From Clostridium sp. UBA6758 (lineage in GTDB: Bacteria > Bacillota > Clostridia > Clostridiales > Clostridiaceae), in the NCBI GenBank assembly GCA_002453475.1, contig DKGY01000078.1, positions 31,458-37,935 on the forward strand: DNA of 6,478 bases, given 5' to 3'. Under the pieces are notes generated by a model. The model did not search any database, had not been told where the DNA came from, and saw only the letters and a program-made list of their open reading frames with translations. A program made the position numbers and the translations under genes. Numbering within the stretch: position 1 is the stretch's first letter; every line of letters starts with the position of its first letter. Shown piece after piece: positions 1-5,334 of the stretch.

Positions 1-534
1 GATGCAGCTGGAGAAGCTTATGATAAGGTGGCTAGAGCTATTGGACTTGGGTATCCTGGTGGACCTAAAATTGATAAGATTGCTAAAGAGGGAAATGAAA
101 ATGCCATTAAGTTTCCAAGGGCAAATTTCCATGATAAGACACTAGATTTCTCCTTTAGTGGAGTTAAATCAGCAGTACTTAACTACTTAAATTCTCTTCA
201 AATGAAGGGTGAAAGCTACAACCAAGCTGATGTAGCTGCTTCCTTCCAAAAGGCTGTAGTAGATGTATTAGTTGATAATGCTATGAAGGCTTGCAAAGAG
301 AAGCAAGTAGATAAGATAGCTATATCAGGTGGAGTTGCATCTAACTCTTATCTTAGAGCAAAGCTTATGGAAAGAGGAGAAAAGGAAGGAATAAAGGTTT
401 TATTCCCAGCACCAATTTTATGTACAGATAATGCTGCTATGATCGGAAGTGCTGCTTATTATGAGTATAAAGCTGGTAGAATTGCAGATTTAACCTTAAA
501 TGCAGTACCAAACTTGAAGCTAGGACAAAGATAG
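1..534 (+). CDS. tsaD: tRNA N6-adenosine threonylcarbamoyltransferase TsaD, C-terminal part
   Basis: TsaD transfers the threonylcarbamoyl group from threonylcarbamoyl-AMP to A37 of ANN-decoding tRNAs, making t6A in the cytoplasm together with TsaB and TsaE. The reading frame is open from base 1, so the gene begins upstream of the window and the first ATG or GTG inside it is not the start. The 177 codons present are about half of a usual protein of roughly 340 residues. Family motifs in order are [12 protein letters not shown] and GYPGGP at the very start, [10 protein letters not shown] in the middle, the nucleotide-binding glycine loop AISGGVASN, and CTDNAAMIG near the end, whose aspartate is a metal ligand in known TsaD structures. 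The N-terminal HxxxH metal site lies outside the window. An intrinsic terminator follows 33 bases after the stop, so tsaD ends its transcription unit. Identification is very secure. Confidence 0.96.
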   Translation, partial: DAAGEAYDKVARAIGLGYPGGPKIDKIAKEGNENAIKFPRANFHDKTLDFSFSGVKSAVLNYLNSLQMKGESYNQADVAASFQKAVVDVLVDNAMKACKEKQVDKIAISGGVASNSYLRAKLMERGEKEGIKVLFPAPILCTDNAAMIGSAAYYEYKAGRIADLTLNAVPNLKLGQR

Positions 535-567
535 ATTAAAGAGTTTTTATAAAATCTTAGTTAGAAG

Positions 568-600
568 GTGTTTATCCTATGAGGATAAACACTTTTTTTA
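568..600 (+). terminator. Intrinsic terminator after tsaD
   Basis: A perfect 10-bp stem (GTGTTTATCC at 568-577 with GGATAAACAC at 583-592) has a five-base loop TATGA and is followed directly by seven T residues. The outer loop bases can also pair, leaving a three-base loop. This is a textbook rho-independent terminator in the tsaD direction. Confidence 0.92.
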
Positions 601-638
601 TTTAGGCTATGTTTTAATATAATGTTGAAAAATAGCCG

Positions 639-672
639 AAAAAATTATAGATGGAAATTTCCACCTATAATT
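639..672 (-). terminator. Intrinsic terminator of the VOC gene
   Basis: The inverted repeat 643-672 pairs AATTATAG (643-650) with CTATAATT (665-672). Inside it, after one A/C mismatch, lies the self-complementary TGGAAATTTCCA (652-663). Read on the minus strand, the hairpin is followed by a run of T (complement of the A run 639-644). It sits about 50 bases beyond the stop of the minus-strand VOC gene and faces the tsaD terminator, so the two convergent units are separated by back-to-back terminators. Confidence 0.82.
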
Positions 673-720
673 CTCAATATAAAAAAAGTACATCATATAT
701 TTCACTTAGTATAATGTTCA

Positions 721-1179
721 TTATTTATACATTTCAACAAATTCAATTGGGTGCTGAATAATTTTTGACGTTTCCTCTACGGAATAACCCTCAGCAAGAT
801 AACGCCTTGCTATAACTGCCATAGACTCTCCTATCTCTATAATGTGATGGTCTGGGTCATAAATACGAACAACTCGTTGTTGCCATTCATATTTCTTGGG
901 CTGATGTACATATTCTATATTTCTATAATTCTTAATCTTTTGTATAAATCCATCAAAATCATCCACTTCAAAATACAATTCCATATTATTAGATTTCTCT
1001 ATAACAGAATTAACAGGCAAATCTGTAAGCCATGCAAAATCCTCTTGTATTGCAAATCCACCGCTAAATGTTACATTTCGCCCTAAGTCAAGAACAACTT
1101 CTTGATTAAAAATTTCCTTATAGAACTGCTTGGAAACATTAACATCTTTTACTGATAATAAGGTCAATTTAAATTTCAT
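721..1179 (-). CDS. VOC-family protein (glyoxalase/bleomycin-resistance fold) with C-terminal extension
   Basis: The protein has 152 residues when started at the ATG at 1179-1177. This start is chosen because GGAGG lies seven bases upstream (1187-1191), whereas the longer frame opening at 1206 has no such site and would run through it. The VOC fold shows in the first strand and helix (KLTLLSVKDVNVSKQFYKEI, residues 4-23), in MELYFEVDD (66-74) and in the closing strand YDPDHHIIEIGE (107-118), which carries the usual C-terminal glutamate. Two positions that often bind metal appear changed: a hydrophobic residue replaces the first-strand histidine and E67 stands where histidine is common. Enzymatic glyoxalase activity is therefore doubtful, and a ligand-binding or sequestering role is possible. 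Residues 119-152 form a predicted helical tail beyond the ordinary domain. The substrate cannot be told from sequence. The gene is a single-gene unit with its own terminator. Confidence 0.82.
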   Translation of the reverse strand: MKFKLTLLSVKDVNVSKQFYKEIFNQEVVLDLGRNVTFSGGFAIQEDFAWLTDLPVNSVIEKSNNMELYFEVDDFDGFIQKIKNYRNIEYVHQPKKYEWQQRVVRIYDPDHHIIEIGESMAVIARRYLAEGYSVEETSKIIQHPIEFVEMYK

Positions 1180-1186
1180 ATCAATA

Positions 1187-1191
1187 CCTCC
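1187..1191 (-). promoter_or_regulatory. Ribosome binding site that fixes the VOC start
   Basis: GGAGG on the minus strand lies seven bases ahead of the ATG at 1179. It lies within the longer open frame, so it argues for the inner start and a protein nine residues shorter. Confidence 0.75.
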
Positions 1192-1248
1192 GTTAATAAT
1201 TCGCATAAATTACTATTGTTCATTAGATTATAGTTTTATACAATGCTT

Positions 1249-1257
1249 ATTATAACA
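1249..1257 (-). promoter_or_regulatory. Candidate extended -10 promoter for the VOC gene
   Basis: On the minus strand, TGTTATAAT is a perfect TATAAT preceded by a TGn extension. No good -35 box is seen at 16-18 bases, as expected for an extended -10 promoter, though A+T-rich DNA gives such matches by chance. A second TATAAT lies nearer the gene at 1227-1232, with only a poor TTATAA at 17 bases. Confidence 0.35.
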
Positions 1258-1269
1258 TATTTTGTAAAA

Positions 1270-1285
1270 TATAACACGCGTTATA
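1270..1285. repeat. Small inverted repeat upstream of the VOC gene, possible operator
   Basis: TATAAC and GTTATA form perfect 6-bp arms around the spacer ACGC. The site covers the -35 zone of the candidate VOC promoter and the stop codon of the transposase relic. Its shape would suit a dimeric repressor, but no regulator gene lies beside it and function is inferred from position only. Confidence 0.3.
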
Positions 1286-1673
1286 CATATAATGGCTCTC
1301 TGTTTTTTAAGTCTTTTACTCTTATATAGGAATGAGTTACATTACTTTGGATAATAAAGTTTTTAGTTTTTACCATTTCTTTTTCTGTATCAAATACATG
1401 GAGCCATTTGAACCACTTAATATAGTTACTTATGTATTTTGTTGCAACACCATTAAATCTCTCCATCCATTTCTTGAGTTTGCTATGGAAAGCATTAATA
1501 TGCTGTATGTGATATATTCCTTCTTTATGCTTGCCACGCTTAATATGTTGAAGTTAAATGCCTAAATTTTGGGCAAACTGAATATAACTCTTGTGGGAGT
1601 CCGTACAAAGGATGGCTTCATCCTCAATCCTTCCAGTAAAGAGCCTTTCTACGTATAGTTTTATTATAATCAA
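1281..1673 (-). pseudogene. Decayed C-terminal fragment of an IS1595-family (ISXO2-like) transposase
   Basis: Translated on the minus strand from 1673 down, one frame gives the C-terminal part of an IS1595-type DDE transposase. It shows ILCTDSHKSYIQFAQNLGI, then a TAA stop (1554-1556) where a glutamine codon would fit, then LQHIKRGKHKEGIYHIQHIN, AFHSKLKKWMERFNGVATKY and a tail ending REPLYV. CTDSHKSY carries the second catalytic aspartate, and HIN...LKKW fits the asparagine/lysine end of the DDNK-type active site of this family. A further in-frame stop (1674-1676) ends the readable homology upstream. The N-terminal part, which would bind the ends and hold the first aspartate, is missing. About 130 codons remain of a protein usually near 300, so it cannot be active. 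The relic lies between the VOC gene and ahpC and indicates an old insertion followed by deletion. Confidence 0.85.
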
Positions 1674-1747
1674 TTATACAGGTTGTAGCCAAATTTCAAC
1701 ACAGTTCTTTAACAGAGCTAAAAATAAAAAGTTTTTTCAAATAAGTG

Positions 1748-1776
1748 TTGACAAATTGTTGATTAATAATTATTAT
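1748..1776 (+). promoter_or_regulatory. Promoter of ahpC
   Basis: A perfect -35 box TTGACA (1748-1753) is followed after exactly 17 bases by TATTAT (1771-1776), five of six matches to the sigma-A -10 consensus. Transcription would start near 1783, leaving a leader of about 55 bases before the ahpC ATG. The -10 box is embedded in the palindrome described separately. Confidence 0.85.
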
Positions 1777-1780
1777 TAAT
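1762..1780. promoter_or_regulatory. PerR-box-like palindrome over the ahpC -10 region
   Basis: The 19-bp sequence ATTAATAATTATTATTAAT is a perfect odd palindrome centred on 1771. Its inner 15 bases (1764-1778) agree with the PerR consensus TTATAATnATTATAA at 12 of 14 defined positions, with the two mismatches symmetric. It covers the -10 box of a peroxiredoxin promoter, where a peroxide-sensing Fur-family repressor would block transcription. The match and its place are seen in the sequence; binding by PerR (or another Fur-family member) is inferred. A+T-rich DNA makes chance palindromes more likely, but the position fits regulation well. Confidence 0.65.
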
Positions 1781-1838
1781 TACATAGAGAAACGATAATA
1801 AATATTAAATGAAAATAAATATCAAGGAGGCATTTAAA

Positions 1839-2402
1839 ATGTCATTAATAAATAAAAAAGTTTCAGATTTCAAAGTTCAAGCTTATCATAATGGAGAGTT
1901 TAAGGAAGTAACACTAGATTCAGTTAAAGGACACTGGTCAGTATTTGTATTCTATCCAGCAGACTTTACTTTTGTATGCCCAACAGAATTAGGTGAATTA
2001 GCTGATAACTATGCTAAATTCCAAGAAATTGGTTGCGAAGTTTACTCAGTATCTGAAGACACTCACTTTGTTCATAAAGCATGGGCAGACGCTTCAGAAA
2101 CAATTGCTAAAATCAAATATCCAATGTTAGGAGATCCAACAGGTAAATTAGCTAGAGATTTCGAAGTTTTAATAGAAGAAGAAGGTTTAGCTTTAAGAGG
2201 TTCTTTCGTAGTTAATCCAGAAGGAGAAGTTAAAGCTTATGAAGTTCATGATTTAGGAATTGGAAGAAGTGCAGAAGAATTATTAAGAAAAGTTCAAGCG
2301 GCTCAATTTGTTGCAGAGCATGGAGATCAAGTTTGCCCAGCAAAATGGCAACCAGGTGAAGCAACATTAGTACCAAGCCTAGACTTAGTTGGTAAGCTAT
2401 AA
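1839..2402 (+). CDS. ahpC: Alkyl hydroperoxide reductase subunit C (typical two-Cys peroxiredoxin)
   Basis: AhpC reduces hydrogen peroxide, organic peroxides and probably peroxynitrite in the cytoplasm, forming an inter-subunit disulfide that its reductase reopens. The start at 1839 is fixed by AAGGAGG eight bases upstream; an upstream in-frame ATG at 1809 lacks such a site and adds ten foreign residues. The product has 187 residues, the usual AhpC length. The active-site motif P40-x-x-x-T44-x-x-C47 is intact in YPADFTFVCPTE, R120 in ALRGSF fits the conserved arginine, and the resolving cysteine C166 lies in DQVCPAKWQPGEATL, followed by the typical end PSLDLVGKL. The gene is led by a strong promoter with a PerR-like palindrome. 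A flavoprotein of AhpF type follows 205 bases after the stop, its natural electron donor. Codons are strongly A+T-ending, as in a highly expressed clostridial gene. Identification is very secure. Confidence 0.97.
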   Translation: MSLINKKVSDFKVQAYHNGEFKEVTLDSVKGHWSVFVFYPADFTFVCPTELGELADNYAKFQEIGCEVYSVSEDTHFVHKAWADASETIAKIKYPMLGDPTGKLARDFEVLIEEEGLALRGSFVVNPEGEVKAYEVHDLGIGRSAEELLRKVQAAQFVAEHGDQVCPAKWQPGEATLVPSLDLVGKL

Positions 2403-2417
2403 AATTAATATTTAAAT

Positions 2418-2455
2418 GTAATGGTGAATTAATAGGTTTATTAATTCACCATTAC
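2418..2455 (+). terminator. Long hairpin between ahpC and the reductase gene (partial terminator or processing site)
   Basis: A perfect 17-bp stem (2418-2434 with 2439-2455) closes on the loop GGTT. Only TTTAA follows, so the U tract is short and full termination is doubtful. The hairpin may reduce read-through into the reductase gene, protect the 3' end of ahpC mRNA, or both; this would give more AhpC than reductase, which is the usual need. Its function is inferred from shape and place. Confidence 0.6.
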
Positions 2456-2520
2456 TTTAAAGTATTATTAAAGTTTTATTTAGATAAAGCACGGATAAGA
2501 TTTTAATAATCCTTTAAAAA

Positions 2521-2526
2521 TATAAT
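2521..2526 (+). promoter_or_regulatory. Possible weak promoter of the AhpF-like gene
   Basis: TATAAT stands 82 bases ahead of the chosen GTG start, but no recognisable -35 box lies 16-18 bases upstream. It may be a chance match in A+T-rich DNA, or allow some transcription apart from ahpC. Confidence 0.25.
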
Positions 2527-2595
2527 GTTTCAAATAATGTTTAAAAAGTAATGATTCTAAAAAGTAGCATTTTGAAAATAATAGGAGAAATTAAT

Positions 2596-2601
2596 AGGAG
2601 G
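2596..2601 (+). promoter_or_regulatory. Ribosome binding site deciding a GTG start
   Basis: AGGAGG is placed six bases before GTG at 2608. An in-frame ATG at 2602 abuts it and is too close to be used, and the upstream ATG at 2551 has no such site. The 19 extra residues of the longer reading show no family match. Confidence 0.75.
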
Positions 2602-2607
2602 ATGAAT

Positions 2608-4269
2608 GTGGATAAAATATATGATTTATTAGTAATAGGCGCAGGTCCAGCAGGACTTTCAACTGGTATATATGCAGGGAGAGCTAAATTAAATACATTA
2701 ATTATAGAAAAAGCTGAATTTGGTGGTCAGGTAAGCAAAACTTATGACATTTCTAACTATCCAGGAGCTAGAAATAGTAATGGGCCAAAGCTTATGGAAG
2801 AAATGAGACATCAAGCTGAAGATTTTGGTGTAAATTTTATGTCCGCTGAAGTATTAAGTGTTAGTTTAGATGGAGATACAAAGATTATTGAAACTGATAG
2901 AGGAGAAATAAAGGGAAGAGCTGTGGTGGTTGCAACTGGAGCTTCTCCAAGAAAGTTAGGTTTTATAGGTGAAGAAGAATTTACAGGTAGGGGTGTAGCC
3001 TACTGTTCAACTTGTGATGGACAATTCTTTGAAGGATTAGAGGTTTTTGTAATTGGAGCTGGATTTGCAGCAGCAGAGGAAGCAATATTTTTAACTAAGT
3101 TTGCTACTAAAGTTACAGTAATAGCTAGAGAGCCTGAATTTACTTGTGCAAAATCTATAGCAGATAAGGTTTTGGCACATCCTAAGATAGAAGTTAAATT
3201 TAATACAGAAATATTAGAAGCTAAGGGCGACAAGATGGTAAACTATGCTAAGTTTATCAATAATAAAACTGGTGAAGCCTTTGAATATAATGCTAAAAAG
3301 GAAGATGGTGCTTTTGGTATATTTGTATTTGTAGGTTATTCGCCACAAAGTGTTTTATTTAAAGGAATTTTAGACTTAGACAAGTTTGGCTATATAAATA
3401 CTAATGAAAATATGGAAACTAATATAAAGGGTGTTTATGTGGCAGGAGACCTTAGACCAAAACAATTGAGACAAATAGTAACTGCTGTAGCAGATGGAGC
3501 TATTGCTGCAACTTCAGCAGAAAGATATATCATTGAATTAAAGGATAGGCTAGGAATAAAAGAGGAATATGAACCTAAAAAAGTAGAGAAGAAAGAGACT
3601 AGTAATGCTAGTTTAGGGGAAGTTTCAAAAAAGAGTAAGCTTTTAAATGATGATTTAAGACTTCAATTAAAGAGCGTATTAGATAGATTAGAGGATGAAG
3701 TTACCCTTGTATCCATAGTTGATGAAGATAACAGTAAGTCCTTAGAGCTAAGAGATTTAGTATTAGATATTTCAGCCTTAGGAGAAAAGGTTTCTGCTGA
3801 AATCTATGTTAAAGGTGAGGATCTAGATATTGAAAGCAAAATAAATTCCGATAAATATCCTGTAGTTGCACTACTAGACAAAGATAAAAACTATAGTGGA
3901 GTTAAGTTCCATGGGGTGCCAGGTGGACATGAGTTAAATTCATTTTTGTTAGCTATATATAACCTTGGTGGACCAGGACAACAAATTTCAGAAGAGACAT
4001 TAAAAAATATTAAGGATATCGATAAGGAAATTAACATTAAAGTATGTGTATCACTAGCTTGCCATCTATGCCCGGATGTAGTGGTATCATGTCAAAGAAT
4101 TGCCATAGAAAATTCAAAGGTAGAGGCTGAAATGATAGATATTGCTAGCTTTAAAGATATAAAAGATAAATTTAATGTTATGAGTGTTCCAGCTATAATT
4201 GTAAATGATGATGAGATTTATTTTGGAGCTAAAAAAATTGATGAGATAATAAAGCTTATAAACAAGTAA
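2608..4269 (+). CDS. Permuted AhpF-type flavoprotein reductase (TrxR-like domain plus C-terminal double thioredoxin fold)
   Basis: This 553-residue cytoplasmic protein probably passes electrons through FAD and two CxxC centres to AhpC. Residues 1-310 resemble low-molecular-weight thioredoxin reductase: FAD loop GAGPAG (11-16), redox pair C133-S-T-C136 in CSTCDG, second Rossmann loop GAGFAA (150-155), and the FAD-binding VYVAGD...VTAVADGAIAA (277-301). Residues 311-345 are a charged, lysine-rich linker. Residues 346-553 match the N-terminal domain of classical AhpF, a tandem thioredoxin fold, with PGGHELNSFLLAI (438-450) and the redox pair C485-H-L-C488 in SLACHLCPDVV. Classical AhpF has these parts in the opposite order. 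The NADPH-specific HRRxxxR motif of thioredoxin reductase is absent, with AREPEF at about that place, so NADH, NADPH or another donor remains open. The gene follows ahpC and probably serves it. A product name of thioredoxin reductase would describe only the first half. Confidence 0.9.
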   Translation: MDKIYDLLVIGAGPAGLSTGIYAGRAKLNTLIIEKAEFGGQVSKTYDISNYPGARNSNGPKLMEEMRHQAEDFGVNFMSAEVLSVSLDGDTKIIETDRGEIKGRAVVVATGASPRKLGFIGEEEFTGRGVAYCSTCDGQFFEGLEVFVIGAGFAAAEEAIFLTKFATKVTVIAREPEFTCAKSIADKVLAHPKIEVKFNTEILEAKGDKMVNYAKFINNKTGEAFEYNAKKEDGAFGIFVFVGYSPQSVLFKGILDLDKFGYINTNENMETNIKGVYVAGDLRPKQLRQIVTAVADGAIAATSAERYIIELKDRLGIKEEYEPKKVEKKETSNASLGEVSKKSKLLNDDLRLQLKSVLDRLEDEVTLVSIVDEDNSKSLELRDLVLDISALGEKVSAEIYVKGEDLDIESKINSDKYPVVALLDKDKNYSGVKFHGVPGGHELNSFLLAIYNLGGPGQQISEETLKNIKDIDKEINIKVCVSLACHLCPDVVVSCQRIAIENSKVEAEMIDIASFKDIKDKFNVMSVPAIIVNDDEIYFGAKKIDEIIKLINK

Positions 4270-4344
4270 CTAAGTAAAAATATTTATTAAGAAAAAGTGC
4301 AATTTAAATGCCCTGGTTCAATAAGGATGTTTTCAGTTTTTGAG

Positions 4345-4382
4345 AAAAGCCGTAGGATTTTTAAGTCCTACGGCTTTTTTCT
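4345..4382 (+). terminator. Strong intrinsic terminator after the AhpF-like gene
   Basis: The stem AGCCGTAGGA (4348-4357) pairs perfectly with TCCTACGGCT (4366-4375) around an eight-base loop. It is extended by AAA (4345-4347) against the first bases of the T run (4375-4380). It ends the ahpC unit, 75 bases past the stop, and isolates the promoter at 4399. The flanking A and T runs could let it act in both directions. The G+C-rich stem is unlike the two A+T-rich hairpins earlier in the window. Confidence 0.9.
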
Positions 4383-4398
4383 TGTCTTATACCTCAGT

Positions 4399-4427
4399 TT
4401 GTATATTTCTGTCAAAGGAAATATAAT
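4399..4427 (+). promoter_or_regulatory. Promoter of the HTH / two-component operon
   Basis: TTGTAT (4399-4404) and a perfect TATAAT (4422-4427) are separated by 17 bases. The start codon of the first gene lies 22 bases beyond the -10 box, so the leader is very short, with GGAGG at 4436-4440 almost at the expected mRNA 5' end. Confidence 0.75.
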
Positions 4428-4448
4428 AAAATTATGGAGGTGTTATGC

Positions 4449-4658
4449 ATGGATTATATAACGACAAAAGAAGCAGCGAAAAATTGGGGAATCACAGACA
4501 GAATGGTAGTGTACCATTGCTCTGCTGGACGGATTAAGGGAGCTAAAAAAATGGGAAATACATGGCTTGTTCCGGTTAACGCTGAAAAACCAGCTGACGG
4601 GCGATATAGGAGCAGTAAAGTAAAGGATGGTAAAAATAAATGCAACGGATATTTTTAG
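4449..4658 (+). CDS. Small winged-helix (MerR/excisionase-like) DNA-binding protein
   Basis: The product has 69 residues when started at ATG 4449, eight bases after GGAGG. The ATG at 4445 is out of frame, and the longer reading from 4434 would run over the ribosome binding site. Residues 3-42 read as an HTH_17-type domain: YITTKEAAKNWGI (3-15) is the first helix and turn, TDRMVVYHCSAGRI (16-29) the recognition helix region, and KKMGNTWLVP (33-42) the wing with its usual tryptophan. Residues 43-69 are a short polar, basic tail (AEKPADGRYRSSK). No enzyme domain is present. The last 19 bases overlap the response-regulator gene, so the two are probably translationally coupled. Such proteins occur as excisionases and as small regulators; with no integrase in view, a local regulator of this operon is the better guess. 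The target is unknown. Confidence 0.75.
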   Translation: MDYITTKEAAKNWGITDRMVVYHCSAGRIKGAKKMGNTWLVPVNAEKPADGRYRSSKVKDGKNKCNGYF

Positions 4659-5326
4659 TTGAGGATGATTTGAGTTTAATAAGTGGGTTGTCTTTTGCTA
4701 TCAAAAAGCAAGGATATGAGATAGATATTGCCCGTACAAGCCTTGAAGCAGATACCTTATGGGCGGACGGGAAATATGAGTTGATAATTTTAGATGTATC
4801 GCTTCCCGACGGTTCCGGTTTTGATATATGCAGAAAAATACGCCAAACATCACAAGTACCCATTATGTTCCTTACTGCTGCTGATGAGGAAACAGACATC
4901 ATAATGGGGCTTGATATTGGTGGCGACGACTATATTACAAAGCCCTTTAAGTTGGCTGTGTTTATGTCGAGGATAAACGCCTTGCTCCGCAGAAGTAATA
5001 ATTTCAGTCAGGCAGATACAGAACTGAATTCTAATGATATAAAGGTACAACTGCTAAAAGGAGAAGTATATAAAAATGGGAAACAGCTTGACTTAACGGC
5101 AAATGAATATAAATTGCTGTGCCTGTTTATGGAAAATCCCGATATTGTACTTTCACCAGAACAGATTTTAAGCAGATTGTGGGATTGTAATGAAGACTAT
5201 ATAGATAACAATACCCTTACTGTATATATACGCAGGCTACGCAAAAAAATTGAAGATGAGCCAGGTAACCCAAAAAGGATAGTAACCGTCCGCCGTATGG
5301 GTTATAAATGGAATACTTCTAATTGA
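4640..5326 (+). CDS. OmpR/PhoB-family response regulator
   Basis: The 228-residue protein has a receiver domain (about 2-118) and an OmpR-type winged-helix DNA-binding domain (about 130-226). The receiver keeps every key residue: acidic pair D9 and D10, phospho-acceptor D52 in LIILDVSLPDGSG, switch threonine T79 and K101 in YITKPF. The effector shows TANEYKLLCLF (153-163), the recognition helix NTLTVYIRRLRKKI (191-204) and the wing VRRMGYKW (217-224). It acts in the cytoplasm as a phosphorylation-dependent transcription factor. ATG 4640 lies inside the end of the HTH gene; a weak AAAGGA is 12 bases upstream, so translation probably relies on coupling. The partner kinase starts eight bases after its stop. 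By context the target is probably the following transporter promoter. The family is certain; the stimulus is not. Codons are richer in G and C than in ahpC. Confidence 0.95.
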   Translation: MQRIFLVEDDLSLISGLSFAIKKQGYEIDIARTSLEADTLWADGKYELIILDVSLPDGSGFDICRKIRQTSQVPIMFLTAADEETDIIMGLDIGGDDYITKPFKLAVFMSRINALLRRSNNFSQADTELNSNDIKVQLLKGEVYKNGKQLDLTANEYKLLCLFMENPDIVLSPEQILSRLWDCNEDYIDNNTLTVYIRRLRKKIEDEPGNPKRIVTVRRMGYKWNTSN

Positions 5327-5334
5327 GGTGCATA

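Noticed and set aside
605..637. GGCTAT / ATAGCC inverted repeat between the two convergent terminators
   Set aside because: Only six pairs around a 21-base loop and no T run in the right place; probably chance.
844..1086. Plus-strand open frame of 80 codons
   Set aside because: It lies antisense to the VOC gene and has no ribosome binding site or recognisable domain; the minus-strand frame has clear family motifs.
1281..1466. The 61-codon minus-strand frame as a gene of its own
   Set aside because: Its internal ATG is a methionine within the transposase (KKWMERFNGVATKY); homology continues upstream through a stop, so it is part of a pseudogene.
1294..1717. CTCTGTT near 1296 and, inverted, near 1717 as terminal repeats of the IS relic
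   Set aside because: Only seven bases agree, the left copy lies within the transposase coding end, and no target duplication is seen; too weak without an intact copy for comparison.
1332..1779. Two plus-strand open frames of 77 and 62 codons in the IS relic and ahpC upstream region
   Set aside because: They run antisense to the transposase remnant, and the second ends inside the ahpC promoter and palindrome. Neither has a ribosome binding site or a plausible protein.
2551..2607. Upstream extension of the AhpF-like protein (19 residues)
   Set aside because: No ribosome binding site precedes 2551, the extra residues have no family match, and AGGAGG sits inside this stretch.
3000..3233. Minus-strand open frame inside the AhpF-like gene
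   Set aside because: It is a shadow of a strongly coding region and has no start signal.
4449..4658. Excisionase of a mobile element
   Set aside because: The fold would allow it, but no integrase, attachment site or other phage or conjugative gene is in the window, and the gene overlaps a response regulator.
4454..5050. Minus-strand open frames opposite the HTH and response-regulator genes
   Set aside because: They are antisense shadows of well-supported genes, without ribosome binding sites or recognisable domains.
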